DNA from: an uncultured Desulfobacterales bacterium
GTDB taxonomy: Bacteria > Desulfobacterota > Desulfobacteria > Desulfobacterales > JAFDCJ01
Length of the DNA: 6,350 nt
Assembly: GCA_945787595.1 (NCBI GenBank)
Contig: CALZJV010000364.1
Span: forward strand, 1 to 6,350
Direction of reading: 5' to 3'
Shown: piece by piece, positions 1 through 6,350 of the stretch
How positions within the stretch are numbered: the stretch's first letter is position 1
Layout: each line of letters opens with the position of its first letter
The notes under the pieces: model-generated
Seen by the model: only the letters and a program-made list of their open reading frames with translations
Told to the model about the DNA's origin: nothing
The model's database searches: none
Translations under genes and position numbers: made by a program

Positions 1-582
1 GTCAGCCAGCGTAAAGCTCATTACCACTTCACCGTCAAAAACAACCAGCCCGGTCTTTTTCAAGACATTGCGTTATATTTTCAAGACCGCCAGGAACCTG
101 ACTTTGTCCTTTGCGACCCGCCTGATCACGGCCGCATCGAAATCCGCCAAATCTGGACCACTGCCGAACTCACCGGCTATCTGAACTTTCCTCACGTCCG
201 ACAAGCTTTTGTCGTCCAGCGCGAGTTCACAGATAAAAAAACCGGTGAAAACTCCTGTGAAATCGCCTACGGCATTACCAGCCGGCCCACTGAACAAGCC
301 GACCCTAAACGCGTGCTTGCCAACAACCGTGGTCACTGGAGCATCGAAAACAGCTGTCATTACATTATCGATTGGAACTATCACGAAGACCGTAGCCGGA
401 TACGAACCGCCCATGGCCCGGAAAATATTACGCGCTTGCGCCGCTTTGCCATTAGCATCATCAAATCCAAAGGGGTACGCAGCGTCGCGCAGAAAATGCG
501 ACAGCTCATGCTCCATGTACGCTTGGTCTTTGACTACCTGCACATGACTGAAAACTCACGTGCTGGTGCCTTGCGCAATTAG
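1..582 (+). CDS. ISAs1-family transposase, C-terminal part (5' end outside window)
   Basis: Frame 1 is open from the first base to a TAG at 580-582, giving 193 residues with no start needed inside the window. Family hallmarks are visible. Near the left edge is the stretch HYHFTVKNNQPGLFQDI, matching the 'HYxFTVKxNQ' block of ISAs1/H-repeat transposases. Around 340-450 is the block HWSIENSCHYIIDWNYHED, followed by SRIRTAHGPENITRLRRFAI. The Glu of 'IEN' is the expected third acidic residue of the DDE catalytic triad; the two Asp residues should lie upstream, off the window. ISAs1 transposases are usually about 350-400 residues, so roughly half is seen. The C-terminus (VFDYLHMTENS...) looks natural rather than truncated, and no frameshift or internal stop is present. 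It converges with the minus-strand cluster to its right. Whether the full element is active cannot be judged here. Confidence 0.9.
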   Translation, partial: VSQRKAHYHFTVKNNQPGLFQDIALYFQDRQEPDFVLCDPPDHGRIEIRQIWTTAELTGYLNFPHVRQAFVVQREFTDKKTGENSCEIAYGITSRPTEQADPKRVLANNRGHWSIENSCHYIIDWNYHEDRSRIRTAHGPENITRLRRFAISIIKSKGVRSVAQKMRQLMLHVRLVFDYLHMTENSRAGALRN

Positions 583-626
583 AACAAATTTACCGTGGTC
601 GATCTCCCTATTAGAACAGGATTCCA
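1..626 (+). mobile_element. Right part of an ISAs1-like insertion sequence (boundary unresolved)
   Basis: The transposase end implies that the right terminus of the element lies shortly after 582. The next gene stop is at 627, leaving only 44 bases for the terminal inverted repeat. I could not identify the repeat because the left end is outside the window and cannot be matched. The right limit of 626 is therefore a placeholder; the true end could even lie within the 3' end of the adjacent gene. Confidence 0.5.
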
Positions 627-989
627 TTAAAAATCCGGCCATTCGTCGGTGAGGCTTTCACCACCAATTTGATTAAGGAAAATATTTGCTTTGGTTATTG
701 TGATTTTTTGATCAGTTGTGCTGACTCCTTTTGTAGTAGTGAGGGTGGCCACTGTTGTATTGATAAATGGCTTCTCTCTTAAATCATATGGGCCAACGAC
801 ATTGAACTCTTTATCGGATTTACACACAATTATATTTCCCTTACGATCAAAGGCCAGTATCAAAACCGGGGGTCTCCCGAGTCTCTCTTGTTTATCATTA
901 TCAACTTCAAAATTTACCCACTTTTTTAGTTCCTCCTTTATCCTCTGCATCGAATCATCTGGTATTAGTTTTAGCTCGAGTTCAGACAT
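627..989 (-). CDS. Hypothetical 120-residue protein
   Basis: I do not recognise this protein. The start ATG (987-989) has a strong AAGGAG at 997-1002 with a 7-base spacer, which supports both the gene and this start. It begins 26 bases after the stop of the FecR-TPR-barrel gene on the same strand, so co-transcription is plausible. There is no signal peptide or membrane segment, so it is probably cytoplasmic. The first 35 residues are charged and helix-like (IKEELKKWVNFEV). Residues 39-70 look like beta strands (PPVLILAFDRKGNIIV, then EFNVVGPYDL). Residues 75-105 are rich in Thr and Lys, and the tail is acidic and aromatic (DEWPDF). It contains one Cys. Base composition is clearly AT-rich compared with the neighbour: bases 661-720 are 30% GC, against 65% for 3301-3360 in the TPR-coding part. 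That hints at separate acquisition. A role linked to the upstream genes is only a guess from position. Confidence 0.72.
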   Translation of the reverse strand: MSELELKLIPDDSMQRIKEELKKWVNFEVDNDKQERLGRPPVLILAFDRKGNIIVCKSDKEFNVVGPYDLREKPFINTTVATLTTTKGVSTTDQKITITKANIFLNQIGGESLTDEWPDF

Positions 990-996
990 AATTCAT

Positions 997-1002
997 CTCC
1001 TT
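997..1002 (-). promoter_or_regulatory. Ribosome binding site of the 120-residue protein gene
   Basis: The minus strand reads AAGGAG here, 7 bases before the ATG at 987-989. It is the main evidence that this short unrecognised reading frame is a real gene. It lies in the 26-base gap after the upstream stop codon, where no terminator-like hairpin is visible. Confidence 0.75.
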
Positions 1003-1015
1003 TCTTTCGTTTGGT

Positions 1016-4000
1016 TTAAAAATTAATTGTAAAACGAGCAACGAAAGTTCGCTCAGGAACAAATCGCGGCTCACTCGGATCCGCTGTCTGGATATTAACA
1101 TCCTGGTACAGAAAATCCTCATCAAATAGGTTATTTACATCAAAGCTGAAGATTCCCCAACGACGTGGTAATCGGTAGCCAATAGAGGTATCGACTATGA
1201 AAAAGTCTTCCCGATCCTTGTTAAATGTTGAACCTGGCGCAAGATCCAACTTCTGCCACACGTACGTAATACCCGCGCCTGCGAAAAAACCGCTGGATGC
1301 GAAGTACCTAGCAGCTACGGGAACCGTAATTGTTTTAACATCATTGGGTATATTCGGCTCCGCTATAAGGTTGCCTGATTCGGCCGGATCGCGCTCAAAC
1401 CGCTCAAATCGGAACTGCCCAGTAACAGCCCAGTCGGGGCTTGGTGTCCAATAAAGATAGGCGCGATAAAGATCTTCGCACTGGTCCTCGAACTCGACCG
1501 CAGAAGTAACTGTGGCCTCGGGGCGCTTACCTTCGATGAAAGCAAACCGCCTGAAAGTACGTGGCACTTCTAAATCTCGCCGCGAGAGTTCAAATCCGCC
1601 ATAGAGATTTTCGTTCAACTCCGCATCTAAGCCAATGCCATAACGCCAAGCTTTGGTGCCATTAAAGTCATCAAAAAATTGATTAAACGCAGAAACTTGC
1701 GTCGGCTCTATTGTTTGGTCGAAGATCAAAGACCGTTTAATACTTTTCATAGCGGCAACCCGGAGCCTTATGCGATCCGTGATACTCCATTGCAGACCGA
1801 CTTTCGGATTAAAACTGTCAAAATCCACTAGGCCATTTTGGCCACCCTCAAAATCGACATAGCTGAAACCGACTGTCCATAGCAGATAGTCGGGAAAAGT
1901 CACATCAGAATACAGGTAACCCTCATACCATTTGCCCGTTAAATCCTCCTTAGCGCGAAGCAGAAGCTCGCGACTAGGGTCATCTAAAATGACGCGCGTG
2001 CGGCGGGTACCATCGATGTCATAGATGCTGAAACCGGTTGTGACATTGAGATGTTCGGCTCGAAACACGTATTGGGCTTGGAGATCGTTCCCCTGATCAT
2101 CCTGCTTCATTTTTTGGAGAGTTGGGCCAGCCCGACTCTGTGGACCGCGCTCGCTTGTTTTTTCATTGCGATCACCGTATATAAATGAAAAGATTAGATC
2201 AGAATGGGGCCAAGGCGCAAACCGGAATCCCACCCGGGGAAGATCTTGATTAATGCGCCGTCTGGCAATTCTGGAAAAATCATCTGGATCAAAATTTAGC
2301 CGTAGATCACCCTCATCCGTTTCCCGATGCCGATATTCAGCCTGAATATCAAGTTTATCCGATACCGATGCTTGAGCAAACACGTTATAGAGATCGTGCT
2401 CAAGATCGTTGTTTTTCCGGAATCCATCGGTTTCATAATGGAATTGGCCAAGGCTGTATGAGAATTGATTAAATACCCCTGATGCTGCGGCTTGATCAGC
2501 GAATGTGTCTTTGTTTCCGACAACACCCGTGGCTGTTAAATGAACTCTGTTACGTTCGAACAGAGGTGTGAATTCGTTGAAAGACGCATCTGAAGGACTG
2601 GCATTTATAAAGAGATTCAGATTCGTTTCCGCCGGCTCTGGCTGTACGGGATTTAAGTTGATTGGCTGCAATAACTGGGCTTGAAGCAACTCGCTGACAC
2701 GTGCGGTCTCATGCCGCGGGCGTTCCGCGTAGCTATCAGAGAGAAAACGGTGAGCAGAATAGTTTGACGGATCCACATCGAGCGATTTTGTGCTTTCGTT
2801 AACAGCTAGTTGGTCGAAGCCGAGATCGTCATAGATCCGTGCCAAGCTGACAGAGCGCGCTGCCAAATCTTTATCCAATAATAGGCGTGAGCGGTATATA
2901 GCCCTGTTATCATTAAGCTCAATGGATCGCTGCAAGTCCTGCAAGGCATCCACCGGCCGGTTCACGGACTGCTTGAGAATTGCGTCGTAAAACCAGGCCG
3001 TAGGATCCTTGGAATCCAGCGTTTTGGCAATATCGAACTGCGTCTGAGCCAGCTTGACCTGCTTCTCCTCGAAATATGCCTTGCCCAAATAGCTTCGGAT
3101 GAGCGCGTTATTCGGATCCAGACTCGCGGCTATCTCTATTTCACCGCGGCCTTGTTTTAGATCACTTTTACGGATCAGTGCCAACCCGAGCCCCAGCCGA
3201 GGAAGCGGTGCGCTCGAATCCAGCTCAATCGCTTTTTTAAATGCTTTCTTGGCATCCTTAATCTTAATCTGTGTAAGATAGGCAAACCCTAGCACTGTCT
3301 GGGTCCGCGCTAAGTCGGGGTTGCGGTCGACAGCTTTTCTTGCCGCCTTTAGCGCGCGGTCCAACTCACCGGCCGAAAGCTCCAGTTCCGAGACCCTGGC
3401 CCAGGCAAGAGAATTTTCAGGATCCAGTTCCGCCGCTTTCTTTGCACTTTCCAGGGCCTTTTTTATCTCAAAATTTGCCTGATAAGCATAGGATAATGCG
3501 ACCCGTGGAACGGGTGACTGCAGGTCAATTTGGGCGGCCTCGTTAGCAAGTTTAAGGGCTTGATCCTTTTCGTTTTGGACAACTTCGATAATGGATCGCA
3601 ACGCAAAGGCGGTGCCATTGCGTGGGTTGAGTTTCAAAGTCTGCTCGATATCCGAACGCGCCTCATCCACGCGTCCTACGGTAAGGAGCAATCCTGCTCG
3701 TAGATTGAGGTATCGTGCATCGCGATGAGTCCTAGGGACTCTCTCCAAAGCTGTAAAGGCCCCCGCCAGATCGCCTTTCCAGTAGCTGTCAAGAGCTTGC
3801 TGTATTGTTTGGGCAGCCGGGCCGGGCTGGTATTCAGCGACTTTATAATCGATGATCGGCGGGTAATAAAGAGCCCATTGCACCGCATCCCGGGGACGCA
3901 CCACAACTCTCAGCACGGGTGCTTTGCCTGCCACGGCAACCGCCGATTGCCCCCCGGCCAGTACCAGGCTCCCCGCTTTATTCGAAGCGGCAACCCGCCC

Positions 4001-4474
4001 TTCGAATATGGTTATGAAAGTCTGATCTTGCGCGACGCGCACATAAAATTCGGTACCTTCCACGGCCGCATTTAAAAAGGGTGTCACCACTTTTAATCTT
4101 CGAGGCTGGCGGCTGAAAAAATGCGTAACCCCTTTGAGTATCTCGATCAGGAAAGTCTTTTCTTTTTCAACTCCGGTAAAGGTGACTGTTGTATTCTGAT
4201 CAAGACGAAATAGGGTTTCGTTGCTCAAAACAATGGCGGCTCGGCTGTTTTTTAGCACCCGAATCATGTCTCCGGGACAATAGGTCGCATTCAACCCAAC
4301 CGGCATCCACTTTGATTCACTGGCTTTTTGGACTTGGACCACACCCTGCACGGATACAATTTTTCCACCCCATTGCTCGCATGACTGGCCGAGTGCAGCA
4401 CCGGCAAACAGGAAAGCTGAGCATATGCTCAAACCCAGAGACACGATCAACACACGAACTTTGAAGTGTTTCAT
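1016..4474 (-). CDS. FecR domain / TPR / outer-membrane beta-barrel protein
   Basis: This is a 1152-residue secreted protein with four parts. Residues 1-30 are a Sec signal peptide: basic MKHFKVR, then a hydrophobic stretch ending AALGQ. Residues 38-195 form a FecR-like periplasmic domain, with 'IVSVQGVVQVQ', 'PGDMIRV', 'SRAAIVLSNETLFRLDQNT' and 'VVTPFLNAAVEGTEFYV' matching the usual order of that domain. Residues 223-600 are a run of about ten 34-residue TPRs, with repeated endings such as 'AAELDPENSLAWAR' and 'AIELDSSAPLPR'. From about residue 640 to the end, alternating amphipathic strands form a predicted beta-barrel. It ends in ARFTINF, whose terminal Phe is the classical outer-membrane assembly signal. 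'FDVNNLFDEDF' near the end is typical of TonB-receptor-like barrels. I see no plug domain or TonB box. The start is backed by AAGGAG 5 bases upstream. Substrate unknown; a sensing or export role is inferred. Annotation pipelines may call it a FecR, TPR or TonB-dependent receptor protein. Confidence 0.88.
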   Translation of the reverse strand: MKHFKVRVLIVSLGLSICSAFLFAGAALGQSCEQWGGKIVSVQGVVQVQKASESKWMPVGLNATYCPGDMIRVLKNSRAAIVLSNETLFRLDQNTTVTFTGVEKEKTFLIEILKGVTHFFSRQPRRLKVVTPFLNAAVEGTEFYVRVAQDQTFITIFEGRVAASNKAGSLVLAGGQSAVAVAGKAPVLRVVVRPRDAVQWALYYPPIIDYKVAEYQPGPAAQTIQQALDSYWKGDLAGAFTALERVPRTHRDARYLNLRAGLLLTVGRVDEARSDIEQTLKLNPRNGTAFALRSIIEVVQNEKDQALKLANEAAQIDLQSPVPRVALSYAYQANFEIKKALESAKKAAELDPENSLAWARVSELELSAGELDRALKAARKAVDRNPDLARTQTVLGFAYLTQIKIKDAKKAFKKAIELDSSAPLPRLGLGLALIRKSDLKQGRGEIEIAASLDPNNALIRSYLGKAYFEEKQVKLAQTQFDIAKTLDSKDPTAWFYDAILKQSVNRPVDALQDLQRSIELNDNRAIYRSRLLLDKDLAARSVSLARIYDDLGFDQLAVNESTKSLDVDPSNYSAHRFLSDSYAERPRHETARVSELLQAQLLQPINLNPVQPEPAETNLNLFINASPSDASFNEFTPLFERNRVHLTATGVVGNKDTFADQAAASGVFNQFSYSLGQFHYETDGFRKNNDLEHDLYNVFAQASVSDKLDIQAEYRHRETDEGDLRLNFDPDDFSRIARRRINQDLPRVGFRFAPWPHSDLIFSFIYGDRNEKTSERGPQSRAGPTLQKMKQDDQGNDLQAQYVFRAEHLNVTTGFSIYDIDGTRRTRVILDDPSRELLLRAKEDLTGKWYEGYLYSDVTFPDYLLWTVGFSYVDFEGGQNGLVDFDSFNPKVGLQWSITDRIRLRVAAMKSIKRSLIFDQTIEPTQVSAFNQFFDDFNGTKAWRYGIGLDAELNENLYGGFELSRRDLEVPRTFRRFAFIEGKRPEATVTSAVEFEDQCEDLYRAYLYWTPSPDWAVTGQFRFERFERDPAESGNLIAEPNIPNDVKTITVPVAARYFASSGFFAGAGITYVWQKLDLAPGSTFNKDREDFFIVDTSIGYRLPRRWGIFSFDVNNLFDEDFLYQDVNIQTADPSEPRFVPERTFVARFTINF

Positions 4475-4479
4475 GGCGG

Positions 4480-4485
4480 CTCCTT
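4480..4485 (-). promoter_or_regulatory. Ribosome binding site of the FecR-TPR-barrel gene
   Basis: The minus strand reads AAGGAG, 5 bases before the ATG at 4472-4474, preceded by an A-rich stretch. It fixes the start directly before a typical signal peptide. Confidence 0.75.
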
Positions 4486-4531
4486 TTTTGTGATGGAAAA
4501 CGTGTTAACTAGTGCCTAAACGAAAATTTCG

Positions 4532-4648
4532 GTTTTGTGTAGGTTGGGTAGAGCCTGATCATTTATGTTGGGTTTCTCCGCCTCCGGCGGACCAACCTAC
4601 GAAAACGTTGCATTACCGGAACATGATCTCAAAGGGCGAAACCCAACA
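4532..4648. repeat. Interleaved inverted repeats of the GTAGGTTGG...AACCCAACA type
   Basis: Four arms lie in the intergenic stretch 4475-4682. Arm A is GTAGGTTGG at 4539-4547, and its exact reverse complement CCAACCTAC is at 4592-4600. The match extends outward imperfectly with one gap through GTTTT (4532-4536) and AAAAC (4602-4606). Arm B is TGTTGGGTTTC at 4566-4576, and its exact reverse complement GAAACCCAACA is at 4638-4648. The pairs interleave (A, B, A', B'), so both cannot fold together as simple stems. Arms of this sequence are known from dispersed palindromic intergenic repeats in many bacterial genomes. Here it looks like one inverted unit (4566-4600) sitting between two halves of a forward one. 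The rest of the 208-base intergenic region shows no gene. No T-run follows on the minus strand, so it does not look like an intrinsic terminator. Confidence 0.75.
4566..4600 (-). repeat. Compact hairpin unit within the interleaved repeat
   Basis: TCCGCC (4577-4582) and GGCGGA (4586-4591) pair around a 3-base loop. Outside this stem GTTGG (4567-4571) can pair with CCAAC (4592-4596). The 35-base unit therefore folds on its own as a stem with an internal bulge on one side. On the minus strand it reads GTAGGTTGG, hairpin, GAAACCCAACA, which is the usual orientation of this repeat type as I recall it. It would lie in the untranslated RNA between the cyclase and FecR-TPR-barrel genes if they are co-transcribed. 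Confidence 0.65.
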
Positions 4649-4682
4649 AATGGAAATTAGCCGGTTTTCATTCAACCACGAA

Positions 4683-6350
4683 CTATTTTTTATTCAAATA
4701 GACGGTACCATCCCAGTGGGTTGCCGGTGGCTCTGCCCGATATTTCTCAGACAGCGCGAGAAAAAACCGTGACGGCCCATCGGTATGGTCCAGTTTCAAA
4801 GCACCATTAAAAAGATCGATGGCTTCCCCCCATGCCTGCCTTTGATAGGCATCGACCCCCCGGGCAAATACCCTGCAAAGGTTTTTTTGTTCTTCTTTGA
4901 CTTCTTCGGCTTTGCAGATCAATTCGCTTACTTCTACGGACTTTGACTTGCCGGCCAGAATGAATTTGCCAAGCCGTCTTTTATAAAAATCCTCGAGTTG
5001 ATCCAGCACCTCTGCGGACACCAGTATTTGGGTGTTTAAAAATTTGTTTAAACCCTCCATCCTGGAAGCGGTATTGACGATGTCACCGACCGGCCGGTAC
5101 TCAAAGTGATCCATGGCACCGACATTTCCCAAGGAGATGTAGCCGGAATGCATTCCGATGCGAATGGGAAGCTGTCGGTCAACGAGGGGCTGATTAAAAT
5201 GTTCTACCGCCTGGACAATGTCCAACGCCGCGCAACAGGCGCGATTCCTTGCAGTTGCATCCGGATGCGCTGTTGCCCATATAGATAGAATTGAATCCCC
5301 TTTGACATCGGATATAATTCCGGCATTTTTTCTGACAGGTTCAAATATAGCTTCATAATAGGTATTCAGGAAGCTGCTGAGTTCCTCGGGATCCATGGTT
5401 TCGGAAAAAGCCGTGTAGTGTTGTGCGTCTGTAAACAGGCAAATCCCGTAGACAACCCGACTGCCGCTTTTGATATCCGACATGTTTTTAGCCAGCCGAT
5501 TGACGACATCGTCCGGCAGATAGTATCCAAAGGCGGTGCGAATATTGCGACGCTCCTTGTTCGCCTGGAAATACTTCCACATTACAGCTCCAAAAAAGGT
5601 AACCGGCGCCTGAAAAAACAATGGAACAATGAGCGGGTACCACAGTCCGTGGTGCTTGAATTGAAAATGTGCAAACCCCATATAAAGCAGGCTTAAACCA
5701 ACAACGCTGCCTGCGGCAATAACGGGTGGCGACAGTAAACACAAAATCGTTAATACCGCCCCCCAGAGAGCAACAATTGTAATATGCATCCCAAGGTTAA
5801 GCGGCTCAACAGGCGAATTTTCTAAAATGTTAGCAAAAGCAGTCGCCGCTATTTCGACGCCGCTGATATCTAATCCGCTGGACTGTGAGAATACGGTATA
5901 AAACCCGTCTTTTTCCTCCGGTCGCAACTGTTCGGAGAGTCCAATAAAAATGACCTTACCGCTTAAATCATCCAGGATAGACCCGCCAGTCGAGTTTTTA
6001 GGATCTTCGATTATTTGATGGTAGGAAATTGTACGAATCGTGCCTGCCGGGCCATAATAATTCAGATAAGGGCTTTTGGGGCCCTGATACATCCGAATCA
6101 GGGAAACAAGGATTTGATTCTTCTTCGCATCAGTTGCCAAGGTCTTCGACACCCTTAACCTTTCCAACAAGTTTTTTGCTATCGACGGGTTTTGCTCAAA
6201 ATAATCTCTCAACAGCCGGATGATATCTTTGACACTTTTTTCAGCAAAAGCGTTTTTACTGCTAACCGGAAGTCTTTTCGTCAGATCAGGGCTGACCGTT
6301 TTTAACCAGCGAATAAGATCATCGTAAACCCTCATGGCGTAAATTTGAAA
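4683..6350 (-). CDS. CHASE2 domain class III nucleotide cyclase (N-terminus outside window)
   Basis: Membrane-bound nucleotide cyclase with an extracytoplasmic CHASE2 sensor. Residue numbers count from the ATG at 6333-6335. That ATG is probably internal: the frame stays open to the window edge (FQIYA before it) and has no clear ribosome site, and the first half of CHASE2 is missing. Residues 1-180 are the C-terminal part of CHASE2, with 'LNYYGPAGTIRTIS', 'LSGKVIFIGLSE' and 'ISGVEIAATAFANIL'. Three membrane segments follow at about 182-201, 203-222 and 231-253. The class III catalytic domain covers about 293-475. Metal-binding Asp303 (LFTD) and Asp347 (KGD), and transition-state Asn421 and Arg425 (GDIVNTASR), are all present. 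The positions that select the purine base appear to be Asp343 and Arg414, not the Lys and Asp/Thr of adenylate cyclases, so cAMP as product is not assured. Residues 485-533 resemble one or two TPRs. It lies 208 bases upstream of the FecR-TPR-barrel gene on the same strand. Confidence 0.9.
   Translation of the reverse strand, partial: FQIYAMRVYDDLIRWLKTVSPDLTKRLPVSSKNAFAEKSVKDIIRLLRDYFEQNPSIAKNLLERLRVSKTLATDAKKNQILVSLIRMYQGPKSPYLNYYGPAGTIRTISYHQIIEDPKNSTGGSILDDLSGKVIFIGLSEQLRPEEKDGFYTVFSQSSGLDISGVEIAATAFANILENSPVEPLNLGMHITIVALWGAVLTILCLLSPPVIAAGSVVGLSLLYMGFAHFQFKHHGLWYPLIVPLFFQAPVTFFGAVMWKYFQANKERRNIRTAFGYYLPDDVVNRLAKNMSDIKSGSRVVYGICLFTDAQHYTAFSETMDPEELSSFLNTYYEAIFEPVRKNAGIISDVKGDSILSIWATAHPDATARNRACCAALDIVQAVEHFNQPLVDRQLPIRIGMHSGYISLGNVGAMDHFEYRPVGDIVNTASRMEGLNKFLNTQILVSAEVLDQLEDFYKRRLGKFILAGKSKSVEVSELICKAEEVKEEQKNLCRVFARGVDAYQRQAWGEAIDLFNGALKLDHTDGPSRFFLALSEKYRAEPPATHWDGTVYLNKK

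Noticed and set aside
73..543. 156-codon open frame on the minus strand, and another at 209-547 on the plus strand
   Set aside because: Both lie across the transposase reading frame, which has clear family motifs; they are shadows with no motifs of their own.
578..618. Direct repeat ATTAGAACA at 578-586 and 610-618, considered as target-site duplication
   Set aside because: Both copies are on the same side of the transposase and one overlaps its stop codon, so they cannot flank the element; probably chance in AT-rich sequence.
3725..4075. 116-codon plus-strand frame opposite the FecR-coding part
   Set aside because: Antisense to a strongly supported gene and without recognisable features.
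4379..4393. Possible lipoprotein signal (Gly-Gln-Ser-Cys) at the end of the signal peptide
   Set aside because: The lipobox needs Leu or similar three residues before Cys; here it is Gly, and the beta-barrel C-terminus argues for an integral outer-membrane protein.
4521..4531. Short palindrome CGAAA-A-TTTCG upstream of the FecR-TPR-barrel gene, considered as an operator
   Set aside because: Only 5-base AT-rich arms, and no convincing promoter boxes could be placed around it.
4577..4591. GC-rich hairpin considered as terminator of the cyclase gene
   Set aside because: No run of T follows the stem on the minus strand; it is better explained as the core of the repeat unit.
4512..4772. 86-codon plus-strand open frame spanning the intergenic repeat
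   Set aside because: It is made mostly of the palindromic repeat and then runs antisense into the cyclase 3' end; no ribosome site and no protein-like features.

Overview
The window looks like chromosomal DNA from a Gram-negative bacterium. One gene encodes a secreted protein with a periplasmic FecR-type domain, a long TPR array and a predicted outer-membrane beta-barrel ending in Phe. Its neighbour is a CHASE2-type membrane nucleotide cyclase. This pairing, and the style of both proteins, recalls Desulfobacterota and related former deltaproteobacteria. That assignment is inference from memory of the families; there is no rRNA or other marker gene here.

Layout from left to right. Bases 1-582 (+) hold the C-terminal part of an ISAs1-type transposase, cut by the left edge of the window. 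A 44-base gap separates it from a convergent cluster on the minus strand. Read in its own direction, that cluster runs from right to left. First comes a CHASE2 / class III nucleotide cyclase (from the right edge to 4683), whose N-terminus lies outside the window. Next is a 208-base intergenic stretch (4475-4682) carrying an interleaved set of inverted repeats of the GTAGGTTGG...AACCCAACA type. Then comes a 1152-residue FecR-TPR-beta-barrel protein (4474-1016). After 26 bases there is an AT-rich gene for an unrecognised 120-residue protein (989-627). There are no RNA genes or CRISPR arrays.

How the genes may work together (inference). The cyclase has an extracytoplasmic sensor and a cytoplasmic catalytic domain. 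The large protein appears to span from a periplasmic FecR domain, through a TPR scaffold, to an outer-membrane pore. Shared strand and adjacency suggest one envelope-associated sensing or export system with a cyclic-nucleotide output. Two details stand out. The cyclase keeps its metal-binding and transition-state residues, but carries Asp and Arg where adenylate cyclases normally have the purine-selecting Lys and Asp/Thr. The barrel protein has a TPR-plus-barrel layout like polysaccharide exporters, rather than the plug-plus-barrel layout of ordinary TonB-dependent receptors.
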